Below, in pieces: positions 31,513 through 39,948 of a stretch of DNA of 64,000 bases. The position numbers and the translations under genes were made by a program. This DNA is from Candidatus Anstonella stagnisolia. Its GTDB lineage: Archaea > Micrarchaeota > Micrarchaeia > Anstonellales > Anstonellaceae. How positions within the stretch are numbered: position 1 is the stretch's first letter; every line of letters begins with the position of its first letter. The stretch is from the NCBI GenBank assembly GCA_902384585.1, contig CABMCJ010000004.1, positions 634,086-698,085 of the forward strand, given 5' to 3'. The notes under the pieces were generated by a model. The model had not been told where the DNA came from. It made no database searches and was given only the letters and a program-made list of their open reading frames with translations.

Positions 31513-33149
31513 GGGAGAAGATGAAAATTCAAATAAGCAGGGGATTCCTTTTCACTGCGCTTGCACTAGTGCTGCTCACGTTCATGCTTGCGTCCTTGTC
31601 GGCGTCCTCTGCGGCTGCATCGCAGGCGGAGCAGACATATGCGTACCGCTTCAAGGTGGAGGCGCTGAATTCCATGCTGGAAAGCACAAACGATGCGCAG
31701 CTTTCGAATTTTGCGCAGATGTCGCTTTTGTATTCGCTTTCGCAGCTTGCGAACAAGAGCGTGAATGAGCCCATTCTGGTGAATGCGGCAGGGGCTGCGC
31801 CCGACAACCCCCAGACGGCAAACGTGAACGTTGCGATTAAGGAGCTTATGCTGAGCGGGACTACGATGCCGGAGGGATTTTACACTCCCCTTGGGCTTGA
31901 GAATGGGGGGTACACAATATCGCGCTGGGAGCAGGCGCTCAATGCGAGCGCGGCTGCGGCTGGGTTCAGGCTTTCCTTTGGGGATGTGAGCGGCTTTGAG
32001 GTAAAGCAGATTGACGCGTGGAACGTGAGCGTGCAGTTTGAGCTTCCGCTCAACATCACTGACGCGGACGGCTCGTTCTTTGTGCAAAAGGTGCTGCATG
32101 CGAACGCGACAACTAGCATTGAGGGGATTTACGACCCGCTTGTTGCGCGCGAGGACATTGCAAGGAGGGCGGGAGGCGGGGCATTTGCGCAGAAGCAGAT
32201 GTTCAGGAATCCGGATTATGCAACGCCTGCAAGCGTAATGCCGCGCAGCCTTGCAAACGAAAGCAACATGAGGATGGCTGGGCTTGGATGGTTCTACGGG
32301 CCGATAATGCAAATTGACCCGAGTGACATCCCAACCATGAACGTTTCAGAGGCGCGCGCATCCATTTACATGAGCAATTATTATGAGGGCATTGAGACTG
32401 ACGGGAACTTGTTTGGGGCGGTGATAATAACGAACATGCCGCAGATTAGCACCACTGTTGAGCAGAACGGGGGCAACGAAATAGCAAGGGTGGATGAGAT
32501 AAAATGCGTGAACTGCAGGCACTGGATAAGGGAGAGCAACAACGGGCAGGTCGTGAGGGAAGATGAGCTGGATGTCACAAACAAGGTGAATTTCTCCTAC
32601 ATTGCAACGGACGGTACGGGCTGGTATACAAGGGCGAATCCCCCGCTGCCGCTTGTGAATGGCAAGCGCAGCGTGCTCTTTGACAACCAGTACGGGGCGG
32701 GCGAGTACGGGAACGTAAAAGAAGACGGGGCTTACCATCGGATATTTGACATTGAGAATTTGAGGGACATGGCTGTGTGCGGCTTTTATGTGCAAAACGA
32801 AAGCGCAAGCTCGTTCTTCCAGAAAATGGTGAAGGACGATACCCTTCAGCTTCACAGCCCGCTTGGGATAGAGTCCTTTGTTGTCGGGAAATGGGCAGGA
32901 GGGGGCGAGGATGCCGCCCACAATGCGTATTCGAGGCTGGACAGGAAATTCTATTCCGAAGGGTTCCCGGATTATACGAAAATAAAGGGGATGCCCGGAT
33001 GCAAAAGCAAGGAAATGTGCTCTGCGCAGGAAGCAATTGATTTCGGGGTCGGGCATTTCGGGCTAGACAGGGAGAGCATTGGGGCGTACGGAGTGGATGC
33101 GATAAGCTGCAGCGGCATCAATGGCGCCAACGGCGGTGGATGCGGATGA
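31509..33149 (+). CDS. Large pilin-like extracellular protein
   Basis: 546 residues. One N-terminal hydrophobic helix (ISRGFLFTALALVLLTFMLA) with an Ala/Ser-rich continuation is followed by an exposed domain of about 500 residues with many N-x-S/T sites, paired Cys (IKCVNCRHW, CKSKEMC) and a Cys/Gly-rich end (SCSGINGANGGGCG). It is too large for a usual pilin and is probably a tip or adhesin subunit. ATG at 31509 overlaps the previous stop. Confidence 0.65.
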   Translation: MREKMKIQISRGFLFTALALVLLTFMLASLSASSAAASQAEQTYAYRFKVEALNSMLESTNDAQLSNFAQMSLLYSLSQLANKSVNEPILVNAAGAAPDNPQTANVNVAIKELMLSGTTMPEGFYTPLGLENGGYTISRWEQALNASAAAAGFRLSFGDVSGFEVKQIDAWNVSVQFELPLNITDADGSFFVQKVLHANATTSIEGIYDPLVAREDIARRAGGGAFAQKQMFRNPDYATPASVMPRSLANESNMRMAGLGWFYGPIMQIDPSDIPTMNVSEARASIYMSNYYEGIETDGNLFGAVIITNMPQISTTVEQNGGNEIARVDEIKCVNCRHWIRESNNGQVVREDELDVTNKVNFSYIATDGTGWYTRANPPLPLVNGKRSVLFDNQYGAGEYGNVKEDGAYHRIFDIENLRDMAVCGFYVQNESASSFFQKMVKDDTLQLHSPLGIESFVVGKWAGGGEDAAHNAYSRLDRKFYSEGFPDYTKIKGMPGCKSKEMCSAQEAIDFGVGHFGLDRESIGAYGVDAISCSGINGANGGGCG

Positions 33150-33658
33150 GATTGAAGGCAACAAAGAGGGGTGCACACGCAATTGGATGCACGCGCGGGC
33201 AGGCGAGCATGGAAGCGCTCACGCTGCTTGGGTTCGTGGTGCTCTTTTTCGTGCCCCTTGCGCTGCTGTTTTTTGCAACCTCGCAAAACCGCACGGACGA
33301 GGCTGCAATAATGCAGGCAAGGCTTGCAGGGAGGCAGATTGCGGACAATGCGGGCGAGGTGTATTTGCAGGGAACCGGGGCGCGGCGGGAAACGCTCGTT
33401 AACTTCCCTTCGAATTTGCTTGATGTGCAGATAAACGGCACTCAGATTGTTTTCATGCTTTCGAGCGCAAAGGGAAGGACGGACATTGTGACGCAATCCT
33501 TTGCGCCCCTAATGGATGGGAAAGGCGCGGATGGGAACAATTCCCTGCACTCGATGCAGACTGCCGCAGGGAAAATAAATTCGGGAAACCGGAAAATAGT
33601 ATTCAGCACAGTCCAAAAAAATGCAAGCAGCATTGTGGTGGAGATATCGCATGGGTAA
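33146..33658 (+). CDS. Class III signal pilin, QASMEALTLL type
   Basis: About 170 residues. A basic leader ends with R-G-Q-ASMEALTLLGFVVLFF, which fits the EppA-processed pattern Q-x-S-x-E-x-x-x-L. The following hydrophobic helix continues to about residue 47. The head domain has N-x-T/S sites. The start at ATG 33146 overlaps the previous TGA (ATGA), and the ATG at 33140 is possible. Processing should occur before Gln. It is a minor pilin candidate. Confidence 0.8.
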   Translation: MRLKATKRGAHAIGCTRGQASMEALTLLGFVVLFFVPLALLFFATSQNRTDEAAIMQARLAGRQIADNAGEVYLQGTGARRETLVNFPSNLLDVQINGTQIVFMLSSAKGRTDIVTQSFAPLMDGKGADGNNSLHSMQTAAGKINSGNRKIVFSTVQKNASSIVVEISHG

Positions 33659-34112
33659 AGAAAGTAATATTTGCAAGAGGGGGCAAGCTGCGGTTGAACT
33701 GCTTTCGTACTGGGCGTTCTTTTTCCTTGCGTTCGTGGTGCTGCTTGCATACCTCACAGGCGTATCGCAGTCGCAGCTTGCAAGCAGCCAGTACGAGCTT
33801 GCGGCGCAGTATGCGAACGAGCTTGGCGGGTATTATGATTTTGCATTCCGCGCGGGGGACGGCTTTAGCGGCACTTTCCCGCTGCACCGAGACATACTTG
33901 GACGGGAGTATAGTGCAGTATTTTACTCTTCGGGGAACTTGTACGTGCAATGGAGCGCGCCGGGGGGGCAGGCGCAGGCAATTGTGCAGCCGGTCATTTC
34001 TGGGGCGATTGGGAGAAGCGCCGGGGTGCTTGCGAATAACGTGAGCATAGACACAGGCGCTGGGAACGTGAGGTTCTCAAACGTGAACGGTTCGATAATA
34101 ATAACGCAGTGA
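33651..34112 (+). CDS. Class III signal pilin, QAAVELLSY type
   Basis: 153 residues from the ATG at 33651, eight bases before the previous stop. MGKESNICKRGQAAVELLSY-WAFFFLAF is a textbook class III leader and N-terminal helix (Q-x-x-x-E). The head domain is Ser/Gly/Gln-rich with an N-V-S and two Asn-rich strands. It is probably another pilus subunit encoded in the same operon. Confidence 0.82.
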   Translation: MGKESNICKRGQAAVELLSYWAFFFLAFVVLLAYLTGVSQSQLASSQYELAAQYANELGGYYDFAFRAGDGFSGTFPLHRDILGREYSAVFYSSGNLYVQWSAPGGQAQAIVQPVISGAIGRSAGVLANNVSIDTGAGNVRFSNVNGSIIITQ

Positions 34113-34117
34113 TTTGC

Positions 34118-34615
34118 ATGAACACTAAAAAAGGGCAATATTTTTCATTTGACGCGATAATGTCCGCGCTCATACTTGTAATCGCGGTCTCCATGCTCAG
34201 CTCTTACTGGTTCGGGGCGCAAAATGCGCCTTCCTTGCAGGAAGACAGGATGCAAAGGCGCGCGCTTGCAATTTCGGACGCGCTCCTTACAAGCGGCAAT
34301 CCGCCGGACTGGAGCGTGAATGCGACTGTGTTCGGGCTTGCAAATGAGCAGGGCTCCTCGCTTTCGGCCCGCAAGATAATTGAGTATGCTGCATATTTGC
34401 AAAATGAGGGGAACTACAACACAACGTGCAACTCGTATTCCGTGCCGAACTTTTTCGTGGGCATTGCACCGATTAATACCGGCGTTGGCCACACGCTTGG
34501 GAGGGAGGCGCCCGCTGATGCGGCTGCGCAGGCGCAGGTAGTGCGCGTTGCGACCCTTGATGGCCAAATCGTGAAAGTGCAGGTAGTTGTGTGGGCTGCA
34601 AAGCAGGCGCAATAG
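34118..34615 (+). CDS. Pilin-like protein, fifth gene of the operon
   Basis: 165 residues from the ATG at 34118. M-N-T-K-KGQYFSFDAIMSALILVIAV is a pilin-type leader plus helix, related to that of the first gene of this operon (FSFDAI against FSLDAF). The remaining 130 residues have N-A-T, N-T-T and mixed helices and strands. It starts six bases after the previous stop. A GTG overlapping that stop would add three residues. Confidence 0.75.
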   Translation: MNTKKGQYFSFDAIMSALILVIAVSMLSSYWFGAQNAPSLQEDRMQRRALAISDALLTSGNPPDWSVNATVFGLANEQGSSLSARKIIEYAAYLQNEGNYNTTCNSYSVPNFFVGIAPINTGVGHTLGREAPADAAAQAQVVRVATLDGQIVKVQVVVWAAKQAQ

Positions 34616-34646
34616 GTGTGCATTCTTGCCTGGCCAGCCGTGAGAG

Positions 34647-34654
34647 TTTATATT
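34647..34654 (+). promoter_or_regulatory. TATA box for the gene at 34676
   Basis: TTTATATT is centred about 26 bases before the ATG at 34676, which implies a leaderless transcript. Confidence 0.5.
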
Positions 34655-34675
34655 GATTGGCTGTTATACTGCACC

Positions 34676-35287
34676 ATGGGTCCGATGCTAGTCAGGAAAG
34701 GCAGCCCTCTTTCTATTATTATGCAGCGGCTTTCTGCCCAAAAGCCGCAAGTTCAACAAACGCCTTATGCCCAAAGCGAGTGGCAGCAGATAAAGGCGGC
34801 AAAGAAGGAATGGAGCAGGCTCATGAAAAAATGCGGCTATGGGGCTGCATATTCACTTGCGTGCAGGGAGAACCTGATAAAGGAAAAATTCATAGCAGCA
34901 ATATACGTTGTGGGATGCGAAATCTCTTCCTGCGCCCCAAGCGGGGACTTCCGGCCCGCTGATGAAAAAGCGGCTGCATTGGGGCTGGATGAAAGCCAGA
35001 AAAGGAAAGCAGCGATGTACGGATTTGCATCCCAGCTGCTATCCGCAAGCTATACTGAGCACGCGGGAAAAATAGCGGGGCATTATGGGCTCTCTTTGCA
35101 GGATGAGAAGGAGGCTGCTGCTTATGCACACGCGCATGCGCCAAGCAAAAGGAGCATGCCGGGGCGCATGCTGCAGATGGAAACTGACTTTAGCCTCGCA
35201 AAGCCGCAGGGAGCAAAGCCAAGGCAGCGCGCGGGCAGGTTCCCGGACGTGCGCACCGAGCAAATTGCCCCTCGCATACCAATTTAA
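34676..35287 (+). CDS. Unknown soluble protein
   Basis: 203 residues from the ATG at 34676 (MGPMLVRKGSPLSIIMQRLS), fixed by the TATA box at 34647. It is helical and basic, with three Cys (KKCGYGAAYSLACRE, VVGCEISSC) and a Lys/Arg/Pro-rich C-terminal tail (KPQGAKPRQRAGRFPD). The Cys spacing does not match a known zinc finger. The family was not recognised. The upstream 20 codons of the open frame fall in the promoter. Confidence 0.6.
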   Translation: MGPMLVRKGSPLSIIMQRLSAQKPQVQQTPYAQSEWQQIKAAKKEWSRLMKKCGYGAAYSLACRENLIKEKFIAAIYVVGCEISSCAPSGDFRPADEKAAALGLDESQKRKAAMYGFASQLLSASYTEHAGKIAGHYGLSLQDEKEAAAYAHAHAPSKRSMPGRMLQMETDFSLAKPQGAKPRQRAGRFPDVRTEQIAPRIPI

Positions 35288-35330
35288 ACAGTAACCTCCA
35301 ATACAAATTGTTTTTTACGAGGTGTTTTGC

Positions 35331-35555
35331 ATGACAGAGAAAAGGCCGTTTGACATACTGAACAATGCGCTCAACAACAACGTCGTTGTGGGGCTTAAGG
35401 GCGGGATTGAAGTCCGCGGGCTTATGGTATCCTATGACGTTCACATGAACATAGTCCTGGAGAAGGCAGAGCAGCTCAAAGACGGCGAAGTGAAGCGCGG
35501 GCTTGGCACGGTGCTCCTTAGGGGAGATTCTGTAGTGTACATTTCGCCCTCCTAG
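35331..35555 (+). CDS. LSm (Sm-like) RNA-binding protein
   Basis: 74 residues. Sm1 is PFDILNNALNNNVVVGLKGG with GIEVRGLMVSYDVHMNIVLE, and Sm2 is KRGLGTVLLRGDSVVYISP. Archaeal LSm proteins form heptameric rings that bind U-rich RNA. The ATG at 35331 follows GAGGTG. TATA-like TTTAAA is near 35284. A GTG nine bases earlier would sit on the ribosome-binding site and is rejected. Confidence 0.93.
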   Translation: MTEKRPFDILNNALNNNVVVGLKGGIEVRGLMVSYDVHMNIVLEKAEQLKDGEVKRGLGTVLLRGDSVVYISPS

Positions 35556-35622
35556 CTGCAAGGCAGCCTAACGTTATAGAAACCGATTTAAGGCGAGCAG
35601 GCGAAGCCTTGCCGGTGGTAAA

Positions 35623-37326
35623 ATGAAACTCGCCCTGCCTGTTTTTGTGCTCTTGGTGCTGAGCGTATCGGTCCTTGCAACGAGCTATTGCGATGCGCTT
35701 TCGCAGTACCGCCAAAAAGTCAGCTATTACAAGGAAATTTTTGATTCGCCCCAAAAGCTTGCCGCGCTTAACATGAGCAGCGGGCAGATTGAAAGGGTAG
35801 TGAGTTCCCTTAGCACCAGCCTTGCGAGGGCGGAACAGATGTGCGAGAAGGAAAAAGCCGCTGCAGCCGCGCAGGCAACAAACGCTGCTGAGGATTCCGG
35901 GACAAGCGCAACGGTGCGGGAAACAAGCGAAAGTTCGGCTGCAGGAACTACTGCACGGACTGTAACTGCCAACACTGAAAATGCGAATGAAGCTGCAATA
36001 GAGGCGCGGGAAAAGGCTGCGGATGTGCGCTCGGAAACCGCAAATGCGCGGCTTAACATCACAAGCACGAACACTGCGCTCATAAGGGAAATAATTGCAA
36101 AATACAACACGACTGATACCGCCGCAATTGCGCGCATCATAAAAGCAGGGACTATTCCAGCAGGCTCTGGGGCAAATACAGGAAGCAGTGCGGTTTCGGG
36201 CAGTTCGGCGATACCTGCGTTGCCTACGGAGACTACGGTGCCATCAACCGGGGCGCTTGCGCGCTTTGCATACTGGTGGGGCAAGGTTACCATGGTGCAG
36301 GCAGCTTCGGGCAGCTGGGCGCCGGCATCCAACATGCGCGACGGCGCGAACATAAACCCGCTCACGTACTGCCAGCAGCTCAACAGCCGCTCGGAGGGCG
36401 TGCGCGAGGTTGGGAAAACGAGCATAAGCGGCTGGATAAACAGGGACGGGAAGGCGGACACCGAGGGGAGGGCAAGCTACACGGAATCGGGCGTTGTGTA
36501 TGAGTGCCTGCCATACCGCGCATTTGATGTTAAGACACAGCTTGATTCAAACGTGCCTATATTTACCGCCCCGCAAAGCGAAGGCAGCGCGCAAGCCGCA
36601 ACTGCCCAGATAGGCGCAACAAGCAGCGCATCTGCAACCTCAGACGAATTCATTGCCCCGACCGGAACAACTGCCGCAGGGGATGTGAGCGACTATTACA
36701 CGCAGAAAATGCAGGAGATACTGCAGAAAAACAACAACATTGATTCGCAGATAGCGTCGCTTAAGCAGTTGAGCGGGGAGATAAATTCCCTTGTTGCGAA
36801 TTTGCTTGAGCAAAAGTCGCGCATTGCGCTCAATGAGGAGGGCATGAAGGAAATTGTGAAATCAGTGCGCATTACGCCGACAACCGTAAGCACTGGAGAC
36901 GTCGCAGTGGAGGCAAAGGGCAAAATAATAGAGGCGCGCACGTCTGCCAAAAAACCCATTGAAGTCGAGGCAAAAGGAGGGTCGGTAGTGATTCGCGACA
37001 ACGGGGTGGAGGCAAAGGCAAGCGAGATAGACGTAACCTCTGACACGGTTTCAGTTGGCGGCGCGGACGTTAAAGTCACGCCTTCGGAGGCTGCCAAAAA
37101 GGTGAATGCGGTTTCCAAGAAGATAAGCATTTCGGCAGACAAGGACAACAAGGCAATATACAACGTGCAGGCGCAGACAAAAGCAAGGATAATGGGGGTG
37201 CTGCCCGTTACGCTCAACCGCACTGTGGAGATTGACTCGCAGACAGGGAACATAGTCTCTGACCAGAAGCCATGGTGGAGCGTAGTTGCGGTTGAAGATG
37301 CCGCGCAGAATGCTTCAGCGCAGTAA
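35623..37326 (+). CDS. Secreted protein with a repetitive beta-rich C-terminus
   Basis: 567 residues. A signal peptide (MKLALPVFVLLVLSVSVLAT) with cleavage expected near residue 20-23 is followed by a helical, Ala/Ser/Thr-rich region (60-210) with N-x-S/T sites. A globular Trp/Cys-containing part (ALARFAYWWGKVTMVQAASG; NPLTYCQQLNS) follows, then a coiled region. The end is alternating strands (EVEAKGGSVVIRDNGVEAKA, then VSVGGADVKVTPSEAA). The last 60 residues (MGVLPVTLNRTVEIDSQTGN) resemble domains common in DPANN secreted proteins. GGTGG sits before the ATG. The function is unknown. Confidence 0.65.
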   Translation: MKLALPVFVLLVLSVSVLATSYCDALSQYRQKVSYYKEIFDSPQKLAALNMSSGQIERVVSSLSTSLARAEQMCEKEKAAAAAQATNAAEDSGTSATVRETSESSAAGTTARTVTANTENANEAAIEAREKAADVRSETANARLNITSTNTALIREIIAKYNTTDTAAIARIIKAGTIPAGSGANTGSSAVSGSSAIPALPTETTVPSTGALARFAYWWGKVTMVQAASGSWAPASNMRDGANINPLTYCQQLNSRSEGVREVGKTSISGWINRDGKADTEGRASYTESGVVYECLPYRAFDVKTQLDSNVPIFTAPQSEGSAQAATAQIGATSSASATSDEFIAPTGTTAAGDVSDYYTQKMQEILQKNNNIDSQIASLKQLSGEINSLVANLLEQKSRIALNEEGMKEIVKSVRITPTTVSTGDVAVEAKGKIIEARTSAKKPIEVEAKGGSVVIRDNGVEAKASEIDVTSDTVSVGGADVKVTPSEAAKKVNAVSKKISISADKDNKAIYNVQAQTKARIMGVLPVTLNRTVEIDSQTGNIVSDQKPWWSVVAVEDAAQNASAQ

Positions 37327-37403
37327 CTCCTTTTTTCTTTTTTTCAGCGCATAGCGGCAGCATTGCTTTTTATTCTCTTTTTCCCAAATACTTGCATTAT
37401 TTT

Positions 37404-37475
37404 GGGCACATGGCACAACGGTAGCGCGCCTGCATGGCATGCAGGAGGCTGGGGGTTCGAATCCCCCTGTGTCCA
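37404..37475 (+). tRNA. tRNA-Ala (anticodon GGC)
   Basis: A 72-base cloverleaf. The acceptor GGGCACA pairs with TGTGTCC with a G3-U70 pair, the alanine identity element. The anticodon stem CCTGC/GCAGG holds loop ATGGCAT with anticodon GGC. The T arm is GGGGG-TTCGAAT-CCCCC. The D stem GCAC/GCGC contains one A-C mismatch. CCA is not encoded (A-T-A-G follows). No intron is seen. Confidence 0.95.
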
Positions 37476-37480
37476 TAGAC

Positions 37481-37515
37481 AAACCCCGGAGGGGCTACGC
37501 CCCTCCCTGGTTTTT
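37481..37515 (+). terminator. Hairpin and T-run after tRNA-Ala
   Basis: GGAGGGGC-TAC-GCCCCTCC forms a perfect 8-base-pair stem with CC/GG flanks, followed by TTTTT. It lies six bases after the tRNA and would end its transcript. Confidence 0.55.
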
Positions 37516-37563
37516 CCTTGATTTCCTGACCCTCCCCCTAAATTAGCTTTTCCTTGATTTCCC
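37512..37563. repeat. Direct repeat TTTTCCTTGATTTCC, two copies
   Basis: Two copies of TTTTCCTTGATTTCC lie 37 bases apart in the pyrimidine-rich stretch between the tRNA terminator and the small minus-strand gene. Together with CACCCCCT runs they look like decayed non-coding DNA. No gene is seen between 37516 and 37621. Confidence 0.5.
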
Positions 37564-37621
37564 CTTCACCCCCTTAGCCCCTAAGGTTTCACCCCCTCAG
37601 GTGTTCCTGATACTCCATCTG

Positions 37622-37915
37622 TTATGCTCGCTTTTGGTCTGCAAGGGGCTTTTTCTCAAGGAATGGCTGGGCGGAATAAAACCCGTCGGGGATTCTTGTG
37701 TTGGACACGCCGAAACCGCCTGAGCGGTTGGTCCACCTCTCCTCAGGCGGGCGAATCCATTGGATTTTTTCGCCGTTTCGAAGCAGTATTTTGCCATCTT
37801 CAAGGACCTTGCCAGTGTTGCCATCTTCAAGGACCTTGCCAGTGGGAATTATTTTCCCGTGAAGCGCGTCCCCGACCTGCTTTATGCTTACGCGTATTCT
37901 TTGTGCTTGTGTCAT
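37622..37915 (-). CDS. Small protein with an exact 9-residue tandem repeat
   Basis: 97 residues. Starts MTQAQRIRVSIKQVGDALHG at 37915 with AGGTGG overlapping the stop of the HEAT gene, so translation is coupled. Residues about 27-44 hold two copies of GKVLEDGNT/GKVLEDGKI, from an exact 27-base DNA duplication. A Pro/Arg-rich middle (WIRPPEERWTNRSGGFGVSN) follows. The family was not recognised. It may be a small partner of the HEAT protein. Confidence 0.55.
   Translation of the reverse strand: MTQAQRIRVSIKQVGDALHGKIIPTGKVLEDGNTGKVLEDGKILLRNGEKIQWIRPPEERWTNRSGGFGVSNTRIPDGFYSAQPFLEKKPLADQKRA
37791..37844. repeat. 27-bp perfect tandem duplication
   Basis: TTGCCATCTTCAAGGACCTT followed by GCCAGTG occurs twice back to back (37791-37817 and 37818-37844). 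The unit is nine codons, so it keeps the frame of the small minus-strand gene. The exact identity suggests a recent slippage event. Confidence 0.9.
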
Positions 37916-37923
37916 TTAACCAC

Positions 37924-38769
37924 CTATAACCCTCCTATCCTTATGCCGATTGGAGCTGCCCTTCTTCCTTGCTGCGGCGTTCTCCGTTCTTGCACCAGTT
38001 TTGCCTTCCTTGCCGCGGTTTCTATCTCCCTTGCGGCGCTGCCGGTTTTGGACGGCAAACATTCGCGTATGGGCAGCTTGAAATCCGAAGCAAGCGCTGT
38101 TTTTGCTGCTGCGCGGACGGAATCGGATTTGTCGCTTTCTGCCGTTTTTCTTAAGGCGGCTTCCACGCGTGCATCGTCAATGCATCCCAACGCAGTTATT
38201 GCGTTGTGGCGTACATCCCATTCTTCATGGGTGCATGCACCAATGAGGATCGCAACTGAAGTTGGAGTTCTCCTTGTTGCAAGCTGCTTTGCGGCTTTCC
38301 ACCTGTCATGGCGGCGCTGGGTTCCGGGATTTTCAAGGATTTGCCTCAGTTCCTCTTCTCCCTTGTTCCAGAATTGTTTTGCATATTCGAGCTGCCATTT
38401 CAGTTTCGCATGCGCAACTTGCGCATCTTTCCCTGCCCAATCGTTCCTATGGGAGGCAAGCTCGAGTATAGGGAGTGCGTATGGGCCACTGTATTTCTCA
38501 AGCGCCTTTATCGCCTCGCCGCACAGGTGCGCGTCGTGCCCCAGTGCTGCATTCGCAAGGAATAGTGCTGCCTTTGGGCTGCCTATTTTTGCAAGCTCTT
38601 CCAGCGCAATGTGCTTTTCCGCGTATACTGCGCCCTTTGCTTCACGGACTAGGATGCTTATCCATTCCTTTTCGCTTATGTCAGGCTGGCTGGAAGGGGT
38701 TATGCCATCCTGCGCGCCTATTTCTGCACTTTTTGTTGTTTTTTGTATTCCTTCTACGAGTTCAACCAC
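37924..38769 (-). CDS. HEAT-repeat protein
   Basis: 281 residues. Residues 35-235 form HEAT/armadillo-like helix pairs (HIALEELAKIGSPKAALFLA, EEWDVRHNAITALGCIDDAR, SDSVRAAAKTALASD). The C-terminus is basic (ARKAKLVQERRTPQQGRRAA). PBS-lyase-like HEAT proteins serve as scaffolds; some bind DNA (AlkD type), but no such residues are evident. It is divergent from GAPDH with about 150 bases between, which hold promoters for both. Start at ATG 38769. Confidence 0.8.
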   Translation of the reverse strand: MVELVEGIQKTTKSAEIGAQDGITPSSQPDISEKEWISILVREAKGAVYAEKHIALEELAKIGSPKAALFLANAALGHDAHLCGEAIKALEKYSGPYALPILELASHRNDWAGKDAQVAHAKLKWQLEYAKQFWNKGEEELRQILENPGTQRRHDRWKAAKQLATRRTPTSVAILIGACTHEEWDVRHNAITALGCIDDARVEAALRKTAESDKSDSVRAAAKTALASDFKLPIRECLPSKTGSAAREIETAARKAKLVQERRTPQQGRRAAPIGIRIGGL

Positions 38770-38917
38770 CTCTGGTTCTTTGTAAGAAGTTGTTGCGCTG
38801 CCCGCTTAATAATAATTCCTGCAAGAAATATTCCTTTTGGAATAGAACGAGGGAGGCGCGCCCCACCGCAAGCGTTTTAATCCTTAAATCCGATACTCGC
38901 TTGTAGGGGTGTAGCTT

Positions 38918-39916
38918 ATGAAACTTGCAATAAACGGCTTTGGAAGGATAGGGCGCATGGTTGTGCGCGCCGCAATAAAGAACGGGACTTTTGGGAAAAC
39001 CTTTGACCTTGTTGCGATAAACTCTACTGACGAAGCCGCGCTTGCGCTGCACCTTCTCAAGTACGATTCTGTGCACGGAAGGTTCCCTGAGGACGTGAAG
39101 CTTGAGGGAGACTGCCTTGTGATAAGGGGGCGGAAAATAAAACTTTTGAACGAGCGCGACCCTGCAAAGCTTCCGTGGAAAGAGCTTGGGGTGGAGCTTG
39201 TGCTTGAGTGCACGGGAGCTTTTACAGAGAAGGACAAGGCTGCGCTGCACATTTCTGCTGGGGCGAAAAAAGTCCTTATATCCGCACCTGGAAAGGGAGT
39301 GGAGGTAACGCTTGTGCCTGGGGTGAACGACAAGGCGTACGACCCGAAAAAACACACTATTTTCTCCATGGCAAGCTGCACAACGAACTGCCTTGCGCCC
39401 GTTGCAATGGTGCTGGATGAGAAGTTCGGCATTGAGAGCGGCTTCATGACAACGGTGCACGCATATACAAACGACCAGAGGGTGCTTGATGTCGGGCACA
39501 AGGATTTCCGAAGGGCGCGGGCGGCTGCGGTGAATATCATACCAACTACTACGGGGGCTGCAAAAGCAATCGGAGAGGTTCTTCCAAAATTAAAGGGAAA
39601 ATTGGACGGGCTTTCCCTGAGGGTGCCCGTTACAGACGGGTCCATGAACGACCTCACTGTAAAGCTTTCCAAAGACGTTACTAAAGAGCAGGTGAATGCT
39701 GCGCTGCGGGAAGCTGCGAATGGAAAACTCAAGGGAATACTTGAGTACACTGAGGAGCCCATTGTGAGCTCGGACGTTGTCGGGAATCCGCATTCGGCAG
39801 TAGTGGATGGGCTTTGCACGATTGTTGTTGCAGGAAGGCACGTGAAAGTGCTTTCATGGTACGACAATGAGTGGGGCTATTCAAACCGGCTTGCGGAATT
39901 GGCTGCGAAAGTGTAA
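38918..39916 (+). CDS. gap: Glyceraldehyde-3-phosphate dehydrogenase, bacterial-type (class I)
   Basis: 332 residues. The Rossmann start is LAINGFGRIGRMVVRAA, the catalytic Cys lies in SMASCTTNCLAPVAMVL, and GLSLRVPVTDGSMNDLTVKL and SWYDNEWGYSNRLAEL are all bacterial/eukaryotic GAPDH features. Most archaea use an unrelated-length class II enzyme, so this looks like an old horizontal gain, as in haloarchaea and several DPANN groups. It interconverts glyceraldehyde-3-phosphate and 1,3-bisphosphoglycerate. A TATA-like TTTTAAT and a GGGGTG ribosome-binding site precede the ATG. Confidence 0.95.
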   Translation: MKLAINGFGRIGRMVVRAAIKNGTFGKTFDLVAINSTDEAALALHLLKYDSVHGRFPEDVKLEGDCLVIRGRKIKLLNERDPAKLPWKELGVELVLECTGAFTEKDKAALHISAGAKKVLISAPGKGVEVTLVPGVNDKAYDPKKHTIFSMASCTTNCLAPVAMVLDEKFGIESGFMTTVHAYTNDQRVLDVGHKDFRRARAAAVNIIPTTTGAAKAIGEVLPKLKGKLDGLSLRVPVTDGSMNDLTVKLSKDVTKEQVNAALREAANGKLKGILEYTEEPIVSSDVVGNPHSAVVDGLCTIVVAGRHVKVLSWYDNEWGYSNRLAELAAKV

Positions 39917-39948
39917 CACTTTTTAAGCGCGACTGAGAAACCTTTCCT

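Noticed and set aside
37791-37844. CRISPR-like repeat
   Set aside because: Only two directly adjacent copies without spacers; it is an in-frame coding duplication.
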